In this document: piece by piece, positions 1 to 5,330 of the stretch
How positions within the stretch are numbered: position 1 is the stretch's first letter
How the letters are laid out: each line of letters starts with the position of its first letter
Assembly (NCBI GenBank): GCA_001871015.1
Contig: MNUO01000092.1
Coordinates: 1 to 13,541 of the forward strand
DNA from: Candidatus Desantisbacteria bacterium CG1_02_38_46
GTDB lineage: Bacteria > Desantisbacteria > UBA1551 > UBA1559
Direction of reading: 5' to 3'
DNA length: 13,541 nt
Position numbers and translations under genes: made by a program
The notes under the pieces: generated by a model
Told to the model about the DNA's origin: nothing
What the model saw: only the letters and a program-made list of their open reading frames with translations
The model's database searches: none

Positions 1-230
1 CCCAATTCTTCGCAAGCCAACGAGACCCATTCTTTAAAATGCGATTCAAATAACTTCATACCTTCAACGAGTTCTCCCCTGTCCATTGATACATATCGCG
101 TCTTGCTCTGAAGCAATTCGGAAATTTTGTCTTTCTTGGAAAAGCATCCTGGGTATATAAACACACCCACTGGTTTATCTTTACCCTTTCGTTTCTTTTC
201 TATAGATTGTTCTCCTGACCTTGAATTCAC
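1..230 (-). CDS. Hypothetical protein, N-terminal part (runs off left edge)
   Basis: An uninterrupted reading frame of 76 codons runs from a GTG at 230 to the window edge. The GTG overlaps the TGA stop of the upstream gene (227-823) in a GTGA arrangement, which is typical of translational coupling in an operon and is why I chose this start. The visible protein begins VNSRSGEQSIEKKRKGKDKP and continues with a hydrophobic strand VGVFIYPGCF, then a charged, probably alpha/beta stretch (residues about 30-76). I do not recognise the family and see no catalytic motif in the part present. It is the third gene of a unit with a NucS-like nuclease (now broken by an IS) and a RarA C-terminal-like protein, so a DNA-related job is possible, but that is inference from position only. 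Confidence 0.65.
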   Translation of the reverse strand, partial: MNSRSGEQSIEKKRKGKDKPVGVFIYPGCFSKKDKISELLQSKTRYVSMDRGELVEGMKLFESHFKEWVSLACEEL

Positions 231-823
231 AACAAACCCTCTTTCTTTAAGTGTTCCTTCAGTTCTTTTGTCCAGTCTCTTCCACCAACATCAACAGGAT
301 TCCCCAGTTTAGCACCCTCGTTATAGAATTCTTTGTTAATCACTTTCTCATAACTTTCTCCTGTAGAGGCAGATATCTTCTTTAACTTTTCCTTGCCAAA
401 AGTCGTATGACAATCCTTTGCATAATCCGGGATTTCCAGTTTCAAACCTTTTTTCTTTTTCAGTGACATTAGATATGTTGCATCATCTGCAATTCTATTC
501 TTTGGTGCCCTGCAGAGATAGAGCACAGCATGCCCAATAAGTTCAGGCCTTACATCTTTTACCCAATCTTTATTTGTCTCGTTCATACCTGCTATCATTG
601 AATTTATCAAGATTGCGGCATTGGAATCAGCCAAACCTATATCTTCACTTGCTATTACCTGCAACCTCGTCATTAGTAATTTCAGGTATCCACTTTCTGC
701 CAACTCCAGAGCCCAGTACAGCGATTGTTCTTCGTTGCCCCTTCTAATTTCTTTCTGCAATGCTGACACTACTTCGTCTAATTTATATCCGCCATTTGTT
801 ACTGATTTTTCACTTTCCCCCAT
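227..823 (-). CDS. Stand-alone RarA/MgsA C-terminal-domain-like protein
   Basis: The 198-residue product resembles the C-terminal tetramerisation/helical region of the replication-associated recombination ATPase RarA (MgsA), without the AAA+ ATPase part: there is no Walker A or B motif. The signature blocks are KLDEVVSALQKEIRRGNEEQ followed by YWALELAESG (about 14-46), LQVIASEDIGLAD (about 54-67), then a later block IPDYAKDCHTTFGKEKL and EFYNEGAKLGNP (about 131-177), all familiar from RarA tails. Full RarA proteins are about 430-450 residues, so this is less than half. It starts inside the end of the upstream nuclease gene (14-nt overlap) and its stop overlaps the next gene, so the three were probably one operon. 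A DNA-repair or defence partner role is plausible. The family match is by eye; the isolated use of this domain is the odd point. Confidence 0.7.
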   Translation of the reverse strand: MGESEKSVTNGGYKLDEVVSALQKEIRRGNEEQSLYWALELAESGYLKLLMTRLQVIASEDIGLADSNAAILINSMIAGMNETNKDWVKDVRPELIGHAVLYLCRAPKNRIADDATYLMSLKKKKGLKLEIPDYAKDCHTTFGKEKLKKISASTGESYEKVINKEFYNEGAKLGNPVDVGGRDWTKELKEHLKKEGLL

Positions 824-1331
824 CGCCTTCTCCCAACTTTACAGGAATATAATTTGCAAGGAATGGCACTATTTTGAACTTCCCGACCCGTTTCTTTTTC
901 CCTCGGGATATCTCCGCAGTCTGAATTTCCAACCTTCCATCTGGTAATTTATTTAAAATCTCCAAAGGATTTTCAACCCAATCTGAGTCCAGCCACTCAG
1001 AATTCTGTGCAATATCCCCAGATTTCCACTCATCCCAAGGTTTGAAGAAATGAACAACAGGTAAATGCAATCGCTTTCGAATTAATATTCTCTCGTCCTT
1101 CTCCCATCTACCTATAGAAATTACCTTAGTTTCAAAATTGGGAATCTTTATTTCATTGCTCAAAAAATGCATGCACTGCAAAGCACTGCCAGTAACATTG
1201 TAGCCCACAAGAATCATTTTAGGGAAAAGATTGACTTCTTCGCCCTTTGAACGTTTCTCAATCTCAGATATTTCTGGATCACTAAAGTCTTTTCGAATGT
1301 ATTTCAACATCGACACAGGCCAATTCCTGAC
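810..1331 (-). pseudogene. C-terminal part of NucS-like nuclease gene, cut off by IS
   Basis: This frame holds the last roughly 173 codons of a gene whose first part lies at 2722-3024, beyond the insertion sequence. Reading on the minus strand, the IS right-hand junction ends in GTCAGG and the left-hand junction resumes with the same GTCAGG, then AATTGG. Removing the IS plus one copy of this 6-bp duplication gives YALAVR joined to NWPVSML in the same frame. A start codon inside the IS end (GTG near 1370) could produce a protein with a foreign N-terminus, but it would lack the nuclease core. The remaining segment is mixed alpha/beta, for example PKMILVGYNVTGSALQCMHF and ILIRKRLHLPVVHFFKPWDE. 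I do not recognise a second domain. It overlaps the start of the downstream RarA-like gene by 14 nt. Confidence 0.8.
1326..1331. repeat. Target site duplication, left copy (CCTGAC)
   Basis: The six bases CCTGAC lie directly outside the left IS end (TGACAAGTATAC...) and recur directly outside the right end at 2722-2727. They form codons GTC AGG of the disrupted gene on the minus strand. Confidence 0.85.
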
Positions 1332-1338
1332 TGACAAG

Positions 1339-1416
1339 TATACATACATCGCGAACCCAAAAATATACACACATCGTGAACCTTAATGAAAAGAAATATA
1401 CATACATCGCGAACCC
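1339..1416 (+). repeat. Left-end triple transposase-binding motif
   Basis: There are three direct copies of TATACAYACATCGYGAACC at 1339-1358, 1364-1382 and 1397-1416. Copies 1 and 3 are identical over 20 nt. The likely role is as transposase binding sites; the inner copies also lie just upstream of the transposase promoter and could allow autorepression (inference). Confidence 0.8.
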
Positions 1417-1425
1417 ATCACTTTA

Positions 1426-1454
1426 TTGACTGGTTTGACTTAATGTGCTATACT
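1426..1454 (+). promoter_or_regulatory. Transposase promoter, sigma-70 type
   Basis: A TTGACT -35 (1426-1431), 17-bp spacer and TATACT -10 (1449-1454) precede the transposase start by 22 nt. A strong AGGAGG ribosome binding site lies at 1466-1471, five bases before the ATG. Confidence 0.75.
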
Positions 1455-1476
1455 GATCTCCAAAAAGGAGGTCAGT

Positions 1477-2658
1477 ATGGACGAGAAAGAACTAAGAGAA
1501 CAGGCTGTCAGGAGATACGAAAATGGCGAATCTCCCAAGGAAATCTATCAAAGTCTTGGTAAAGGTAAAACATGGTTTTTTAAGTGGCTAAAACGCTCTA
1601 AACACAATGGGGAGAACTGGACTGAAAATCTATCCAGAAGACCCCACCGGGTTCGTAAAAGGGTTGATAGAACTATGGAACAGGCTGTAATAGAAGCAAG
1701 AAAGCATCTTGAGAAAACACTTTATGCTCAAATTGGTGCACTTAACATCAGTTGGCATTTAAGCCAACAAGGGATAACACCTCCACCAATTTCTACAATT
1801 AACAAAGTCCTTAAAAGAAATAACCTTGTACGCAAGAGCCCAAAATACGAGGCAAAGAATATCGATTACCCTTCTCTGGAAATTACCAGAAGTAACTATC
1901 TGCATCAGTTTGATGTAGTGGGACCTCGGTATTTAAAGGATAATGGACGCTTTTATTCAGACAATATCATTGATGCCTATGACCGTCGGTGTAGCGTTAA
2001 TCCTGTGCGCAGACAGACCAACATAGATATCACCAACGCCTTAATACGCTGCTGGCAAACGCTGGGCATACCTGCGTATCTACAGATGGATAACAAACTA
2101 CCTATGAGGGGAAGCAATCGTTATCCCCACTCTTTCGGGTTGGTAATACGCCTTTGCCTTCACCTCAATATACAGCCCATATTTATTCCCCTTAAGGAAC
2201 CATGGAGAAATGCAATTATAGAACGCTTTCAAGATGTCTTTGATAAAGGGTTCTTTCGATCTCAGTATTTCAAGGATTTTCCCTATCTTCTCCAGCAGGC
2301 ACGAGGATTTGAAACATTTCATGATCAGAATCATCGCTATAGCACATTAGAAGGAAAAACTCCTATTGAGAAATGTTCAGGACATATTACTCTTCTTCCT
2401 CCCGACTTCAGGGTTCCTGAGAAGCTTGGTATTGCCCCAGGATATGTACATCTTGTCCGGTTCATACGAAGCAATCGAGTTCTCGATATTTTTGGAGAAA
2501 GGTTCTCTATGCCGTTAGAGGTAGAATACGAGTATGTGTGGGCAACAATTGATACTGCAAAGGAGACATTATCCATATACCATGATTCTAAACTAATAGA
2601 GAAACTCGATTACCCCTTACCAAAAACAGCCATTGATTTGTCAAAGATCGATCTGTGA
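1477..2658 (+). CDS. IS transposase, HTH plus rve (DDE) integrase core
   Basis: The 393-residue transposase catalyses excision and insertion of the surrounding IS. Residues about 5-40 form a helix-turn-helix (RRYENGESPKEIYQSLGKGK), followed by a second helical DNA-binding region to about 120. The retroviral-integrase-type core follows. The first catalytic aspartate is D146 in LHQFDVVGP, the second D205 in LQMDNK. The glutamate is most likely E249 in NAIIERFQ, matching the usual NGxxER block, although E241 has the exact 35-residue spacing. The C-terminal third has the typical YSTLEGKTPIE motif and a beta-rich tail. Start at ATG 1477 is supported by AGGAGG and a consensus-like promoter. It is the only plus-strand gene of the window and appears intact. 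I would call it IS481-like in the broad sense; a named IS group cannot be assigned by eye. Confidence 0.88.
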   Translation: MDEKELREQAVRRYENGESPKEIYQSLGKGKTWFFKWLKRSKHNGENWTENLSRRPHRVRKRVDRTMEQAVIEARKHLEKTLYAQIGALNISWHLSQQGITPPPISTINKVLKRNNLVRKSPKYEAKNIDYPSLEITRSNYLHQFDVVGPRYLKDNGRFYSDNIIDAYDRRCSVNPVRRQTNIDITNALIRCWQTLGIPAYLQMDNKLPMRGSNRYPHSFGLVIRLCLHLNIQPIFIPLKEPWRNAIIERFQDVFDKGFFRSQYFKDFPYLLQQARGFETFHDQNHRYSTLEGKTPIEKCSGHITLLPPDFRVPEKLGIAPGYVHLVRFIRSNRVLDIFGERFSMPLEVEYEYVWATIDTAKETLSIYHDSKLIEKLDYPLPKTAIDLSKIDL

Positions 2659-2659
2659 A

Positions 2660-2714
2660 GTTCACGATGTGTGTATATTTTAAGATTCTAAGAAGAGTTC
2701 ACGATGTCTATATA
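2660..2714 (-). repeat. Right-end double transposase-binding motif
   Basis: Two inverted copies, relative to the left end, of the IS end motif lie at 2660-2677 (TATACACACATCGTGAAC) and 2697-2714 (TATATAGACATCGTGAAC), read on the minus strand. They are spaced 37 nt start to start. Confidence 0.8.
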
Positions 2715-2718
2715 TTTG

Positions 2719-3024
2719 TTACCTGACAGCTAAAGCGTATCCAAGACATTGCCCAAAAGAACTTGCATTGATTGAGCCCCTTTTTATCTCGACTACTACA
2801 AAACGTCCTTTGGAGCTTAGACCAAGAATATCTATTCCACCTACACCCTTGGGGTCGGAGCGAAGCAGCAACAAGCCGGGTTCTATCAATTCAGGATTAT
2901 TCAATAGTAAGTTAGTTAATTCTTCTTCTGTTTGAAATTTCCCTTCCCCAGATGTGCTTAATTTTTCTTTGAGGGGAAAACACTTCCCATCCTGCAGAGT
3001 ATACCATTCATCACTTTCTACCAT
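2719..3024 (-). pseudogene. N-terminal part of NucS-like PD-(D/E)XK nuclease gene, truncated by IS
   Basis: About 101 residues remain before a TAA formed by the first three bases of the IS end. The core of a PD-(D/E)XK nuclease of the DUF91/NucS type is visible: E35 in the helix EEELTNLLLNNPELI, D65 in GGIDILGLSS, then E79 and K81 in VVVEIKRG, and the downstream Q92 in SFGQCLGYA that such nucleases use. I prefer ATG 3024, which has GGGGG about 7 nt upstream, over the TTG at 3036. The original protein, rejoined with the piece at 810-1331 minus one duplication copy, would be about 272 residues. Archaeal and actinobacterial NucS cut mismatched or branched DNA; related DUF91 proteins occur in mobile elements, so repair or defence are both possible. 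The catalytic fragment alone lacks its C-terminus and is probably inactive. Confidence 0.8.
2722..2727. repeat. Target site duplication, right copy (CCTGAC)
   Basis: Identical to 1326-1331 and adjacent to the right IS end. Confidence 0.85.
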
Positions 3025-3141
3025 AACTGCCCCCAATTATTTTATCTCGTAAAAGAATAAAAACACAATATAGTGGTTTTACTTGTACCAACCCTTTTAA
3101 GTTTGAACTGATACTCTTCACTCCTACCGTGGTTGCAATTA

Positions 3142-3285
3142 GTGAAAGCCCGTGAACTTCCGTGAAACTCTATGAAAACCGGGGTTTGGTGGCAAAGTTC
3201 AAAAACCATTGATTTGACAGCACTTATTTAAGTCAATGACTCTGGTTTTCAAGACCAGCGCCATCAGCCACTCGGCCACCTCTCC
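3142..3285 (-). repeat. Direct repeat copy A: tRNA-Ser 5' half plus arm region
   Basis: This 144-bp block aligns without gaps to 4886-5029, with about 85% identity by hand count and its last 44 positions identical. On the minus strand it begins with the tRNA-Ser 5' half (3242-3285), then 12 divergent bases, then a conserved arm with TCAAATCAATGG and the tandem run TTTCATAGAG, TTTCACGGAAG, TTCACGGGC, TTTCAC with a period of about 10-11. The layout suggests an integrase attachment site: core in the tRNA and arm-type sites beyond (inference). Confidence 0.75.
3242..3285 (-). tRNA. tRNA-Ser(UGA) fragment, 5' half only (copy A)
   Basis: Minus strand from 3285: acceptor 5' strand GGAGAGG, D arm GCCGAGTGGC, and a full anticodon arm with stem CTGGT/ACCAG and loop CTTGAAA (anticodon TGA). 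It stops exactly at the end of the anticodon stem: no variable arm, no TTCGAATC-type T loop and no CCTCTCC 3' acceptor strand follow. It is therefore a non-functional fragment, not a tRNA gene. Confidence 0.8.
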
Positions 3286-3316
3286 GACGATTAAAAACAA
3301 AATACCGACGGAAAAA

Positions 3317-3913
3317 TTAAGATTTCCAGATTTTAGTCTGGATAAATTTTACTCTGTATTTTCTAAAAAATTTAAGCAGCATTTCTTCTTTGTTGTGAGG
3401 TATCATAACACAGCCCGGGGAAATTTTCTCTCCACCCAATTCTTTCAAAAGTCCCTTGTAGGTATATTTCCCTTTTGTCTGTTCATATAATTCCCGATTA
3501 AATGCAGCTTTTTGTTTTTGGCTGAGACTATTTAGATTGAATGAAGAAATAATATAGGGCTTCTGTTCCAACAAGGATACCGCAGAAATCTCCAAAGGCT
3601 CTTTTGTGTAAAGAACTTTCCCTTCCTGAAATACATTCTGCAACAGACCCGTATCTGTCTTCTCCAATTCTTCTATCGTTCTTATAGTCGGCTGGATACT
3701 TTTGCTTATTTCTTGCTCTAATTGGACAATCTCTTTTTCTACCTGGTCAATTGTATCCTTTTTGCCAGTAATTATAAATAAATCTATATCAGACTTTGGT
3801 CCAAAATCACCACGGGCAAAACTCCCATAGAGCACGATTGCCCTCACATCACTTATTTTTAATAGGGCCCCTGCTATCTTCTTAGATATTGATTTCAGGT
3901 TCAATTTTTTCAT
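3317..3913 (-). CDS. MNT-type nucleotidyltransferase domain protein (antitoxin-like)
   Basis: The product is about 198 residues. The N-terminal half is a polymerase-beta-like nucleotidyltransferase fold: LYGSFARGDFGPKSDIDLFI (about 28-47) has the G-S-x10-D-x-D motif with metal-binding D42 and D44, and PTIRTIEELEK follows where the third strand is expected. The C-terminal half (about 130-198) is charged and helical, with YTYKGLLKELGG and PHNKEEMLLKFFRK, and is not part of the core domain. I chose ATG 3913 (GAGGAAAG upstream) over a TTG 15 nt earlier. It overlaps the end of the HEPN-like gene by about 32 nt. In MNT/HEPN modules the nucleotidyltransferase usually neutralises the HEPN RNase by adding AMP to it; that role is inferred from the pairing. 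Confidence 0.8.
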   Translation of the reverse strand: MKKLNLKSISKKIAGALLKISDVRAIVLYGSFARGDFGPKSDIDLFIITGKKDTIDQVEKEIVQLEQEISKSIQPTIRTIEELEKTDTGLLQNVFQEGKVLYTKEPLEISAVSLLEQKPYIISSFNLNSLSQKQKAAFNRELYEQTKGKYTYKGLLKELGGEKISPGCVMIPHNKEEMLLKFFRKYRVKFIQTKIWKS

Positions 3914-4253
3914 TGAATCTTTCCTCAAAGAAATTAATCACGATTTTTAAATTCTCCATAACTACTTTTGCCCTGTGCCCATTTACTCCATCATATCCTA
4001 AATCTCCGTAGGCAAACCATACTTTTCTCATGCTCTCATTTACTTTTGATGGGAAATTTTTGTTGCAATATTCATGACGTTCCTTATGCGTTCCGAAATG
4101 TTCATTTTTCTTAGCCGCCCCTGCCTCTACAAGTTGTTCAACCACTTTAGTTGCGAGGTCGCCTACAACTGTATGTTGTTTATTTTGATAAGCAGTTACT
4201 GTTGCCTGTAATTTTTCCTTTACCAGTGCAAGATGTTTCTTGAAATTCCCCAT
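3882..4253 (-). CDS. HEPN-like helical protein, putative toxin partner of the MNT gene
   Basis: A 123-residue, almost entirely helical protein. Its position first in a two-gene unit with an overlapping MNT nucleotidyltransferase suggests a HEPN-type RNase toxin. A canonical R-x4-6-H motif is not clear; candidates are the ERHEYC segment (about 59-63) and the charged helix RKVWFAYGDLGYDGVNGHRA (76-95), so the toxin activity is unproven. I chose ATG 4253 (MGNFKKHLAL), which has AAAGGAATAG just upstream, over an ATG 21 nt earlier that has no ribosome binding site and lies in a TAACGAA half-site. Transcription should start near 4319 from the promoter at 4326-4353 and be controlled by the palindrome at 4304-4320. 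Confidence 0.7.
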   Translation of the reverse strand: MGNFKKHLALVKEKLQATVTAYQNKQHTVVGDLATKVVEQLVEAGAAKKNEHFGTHKERHEYCNKNFPSKVNESMRKVWFAYGDLGYDGVNGHRAKVVMENLKIVINFFEERFNEKIEPEINI

Positions 4254-4303
4254 ATCTATTCCTTTCGATATCATAACGAAAAATGCCCTAAAATACCTCT
4301 TTT

Positions 4304-4320
4304 TTCGTTATAGTAACGAA
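4304..4320 (-). promoter_or_regulatory. Palindromic operator over the HEPN/MNT start site
   Basis: TTCGTTATAGTAACGAA is a perfect 7+7 inverted repeat with a 3-nt centre. It lies 6-22 nt downstream of the -10, across the expected transcription start. A further half-site, TAACGAAAAA, lies at 4274-4283. This is the typical place for an autorepressor of a toxin-antitoxin operon. Confidence 0.7.
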
Positions 4321-4325
4321 TTAAT

Positions 4326-4353
4326 ATTATACCATATTTTTCTTAAAAGTCAA
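4326..4353 (-). promoter_or_regulatory. Promoter of HEPN/MNT operon
   Basis: On the minus strand: -35 TTGACT (4348-4353), 16-bp spacer, perfect -10 TATAAT (4326-4331). Confidence 0.8.
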
Positions 4354-4384
4354 GTAAAGAACAAGATGCCAAAGTTTAATATTT

Positions 4385-4846
4385 TCACCATTCGAAACGC
4401 ACCCCCATGGTTGGCCAATAATAATTTCCTTTTCCAATAGGCTCATTTATAAAATATTTTAAATTTGCATCAAATTGCGCCCAAAATTGTGAAGGACTTG
4501 TTAAATCTGCTTCTAAATATGGTAATACATTATTCTCTTGTCCGTAAAAATTAATTCCACCCGATAATGAAATTCTACATTGATAATCAAAAATTATAAA
4601 ACCAACCGCAACAGGGTTTTTGTTTGCATGCCCAAATCCAAACAAACCTCCGTAATCTGCCAACTCAAATTTAAATGTCCCTTTTTCTATTCTGGCGCCA
4701 AAAAACACAGTTGGAACTACGCCAAGCGGATTATAGAGTGAACCAATGAATTCATGAATAGAAGAATATGTTTTTGCTAAAACTGCTCCAGATAAAATTG
4801 ATATTACACAGAAAGACAATAAAGCTATCGAGGTGAATTTACGCAT
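4385..4846 (-). CDS. Small secreted protein, probably outer-membrane barrel-like
   Basis: A 153-residue protein that starts with a clear signal peptide, MRKFTSIALLSFCVISILSG, cleaved probably after AVLA (about residue 24). The mature part is glycine- and aromatic-rich with alternating hydrophobic patterns (GVVPTVFFGARIEKGTFKFE, then NPVAVGFIIFDYQCRISLSG) and ends in GVRFEW. Aromatic-terminated amphipathic strands of this kind suggest outer-membrane or surface beta-structure. I chose ATG 4846, with AGAGGCAAG upstream; an upstream start at 4939 would add a stretch read out of the integrase-arm repeat before the signal peptide and is rejected. It lies between the two tRNA-Ser repeats with the HEPN/MNT pair and may be cargo of the same cassette. 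Specific function unknown. Confidence 0.65.
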   Translation of the reverse strand: MRKFTSIALLSFCVISILSGAVLAKTYSSIHEFIGSLYNPLGVVPTVFFGARIEKGTFKFELADYGGLFGFGHANKNPVAVGFIIFDYQCRISLSGGINFYGQENNVLPYLEADLTSPSQFWAQFDANLKYFINEPIGKGNYYWPTMGVRFEW

Positions 4847-4885
4847 TCTTGCCTCTGTTACCTTGGTACCACTTAATGAAACTCC

Positions 4886-5029
4886 GTGAAAGGGCGTGAA
4901 CTTGCGTGAAACTCTATGAAAACCGCCTTTGTGTGACAAACCTCAAAAACCATTGATTTGACTACACTTATTTGGGTTGTCGATGCTGGTTTTCAAGACC
5001 AGCGCCATCAGCCACTCGGCCACCTCTCC
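4886..5029 (-). repeat. Direct repeat copy B: tRNA-Ser 5' half plus arm region
   Basis: Gapless partner of 3142-3285. The tandem TTTCACG-type units continue one or two steps further here (TTTCACGGAG, TTTCATTAAG to about 4872). The conserved TCAAATCAATGG and TTTTCATAGAGTTTCACG blocks are kept while the bases between them differ, as expected for protein-binding sites separated by neutral spacers. Confidence 0.75.
4986..5029 (-). tRNA. tRNA-Ser(UGA) fragment, 5' half only (copy B)
   Basis: Identical over all 44 nt to the fragment at 3242-3285, and again broken exactly after the anticodon stem (ACCAG). No T arm or 3' acceptor strand follows. The sequence upstream of the acceptor differs between the two copies, so the shared block starts at tRNA base 1. 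Confidence 0.8.
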
Positions 5030-5046
5030 ACTTCGTTCCGAGCTGT

Positions 5047-5064
5047 CCAGGATGTGGTTCCTGG
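5047..5064. repeat. Small palindrome (REP-like)
   Basis: CCAGGATGTGGTTCCTGG forms a perfect 6-bp stem with a 6-nt loop in the non-coding stretch upstream of the tRNA fragment. Confidence 0.45.
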
Positions 5065-5107
5065 GTGCTCTGCATAAACGAAAGCCCGTCATTCCACTCT
5101 TCCACCC

Positions 5108-5129
5108 GTAGACGACACATCTGTGTCGT
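5108..5129 (+). repeat. GTAG-palindrome element (REP-like)
   Basis: The tetranucleotide GTAG (5108-5111) is followed at once by ACGACACATCTGTGTCGT, a perfect 8-bp inverted repeat with a 2-nt centre. GTAG at the foot of a hairpin is the layout of REP elements moved by TnpA-REP (RAYT) enzymes. On the minus strand it directly follows a tRNA-like 5' end, GGAGGGATGCCCGAGTGG (5135-5152), which breaks off there. Confidence 0.55.
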
Positions 5130-5165
5130 TCGACCCACTCGGGCATCCCTCCCTCGACTTTTTTC

Positions 5166-5327
5166 TTATTTATGATTCAAAACTCGTTCAGCGGATACCC
5201 GAACGACTTTGCCGTTCTGCCAAACGGCAAGTGGGCGTCCAGTTTCTTGATGATGCTTAACTACTTCCCTCACTGCTTTTTTAAGCGCAAGGAACGCCTT
5301 TTCGTGAAGTGTGTATCTTTTTCTCAT
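5166..5327 (-). CDS. 53-aa protein, probable antitoxin partner of the zeta-like kinase
   Basis: A short gene starting 3 nt after the stop of the zeta-like gene (TAG-ATT-ATG), so translationally coupled. The product begins MRKRYTLHEKAFLALKKAVR, continues as a charged helix EVVKHHQETGR, then a two-stranded element PLAVWQNGKVVRVSAERVL and ends NHK. The helix plus P-L-A-V-W-x-x-G-K-V-V-x-V motif is one I associate with small genes that sit beside zeta-type kinases. Codon pattern, coupling and a coherent fold support a real gene. The 8-bp inverted repeat TTGCCGTT/AACGGCAA (5209-5230) lies in its coding sequence. Antitoxin function is inferred from position and size. Confidence 0.75.
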   Translation of the reverse strand: MRKRYTLHEKAFLALKKAVREVVKHHQETGRPLAVWQNGKVVRVSAERVLNHK

Positions 5328-5330
5328 AAT

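Larger units (their letters stand above)
1332..2721 (+). mobile_element. 1390-bp insertion sequence with rve/DDE transposase and multi-site ends
   Basis: The element is bounded by a 6-bp direct duplication and by imperfect inverted ends. The left end begins TGACAAGTATACATACATCG; the right end read inwards begins TAACAAATATATAGACATCG, and both continue with C/T then GAAC. A motif of about 20 bp (consensus TATACAYACATCGYGAACC) is present three times on the left (1339-1358, 1364-1382, 1397-1416; the first and third identical) and twice on the right (2660-2677, 2697-2714, inverted). It carries one gene, the transposase at 1477-2658. The IS family is uncertain: the protein is of the IS481/Mu-like rve type, and repeated end sites recall Mu/Tn552-type elements. 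The clean duplication suggests fairly recent insertion. Confidence 0.9.

Noticed and set aside
1332-1370. Start of the downstream nuclease fragment inside the IS left end (MYIFGFAMYVYLS)
   Set aside because: These residues are encoded by the IS terminal motif and are a by-product of the insertion, not part of the original protein.
2098-2576. Minus-strand open frames across the transposase gene
   Set aside because: They are antisense shadows of the intact transposase with no ribosome sites or recognisable motifs.
4943-5146. An open frame on the minus strand whose product contains GEVAEWLMALVLKTS
   Set aside because: This is the well-known false translation of a tRNA-Ser sequence; it spans the tRNA half and the arm repeat and is not a protein gene.
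5209-5230. TTGCCGTT-CTGCCA-AACGGCAA hairpin as a terminator or REP unit
   Set aside because: It lies inside the 53-aa coding sequence, has no T-run and no GTAG; it may simply reflect coding of LAVWQNGK.
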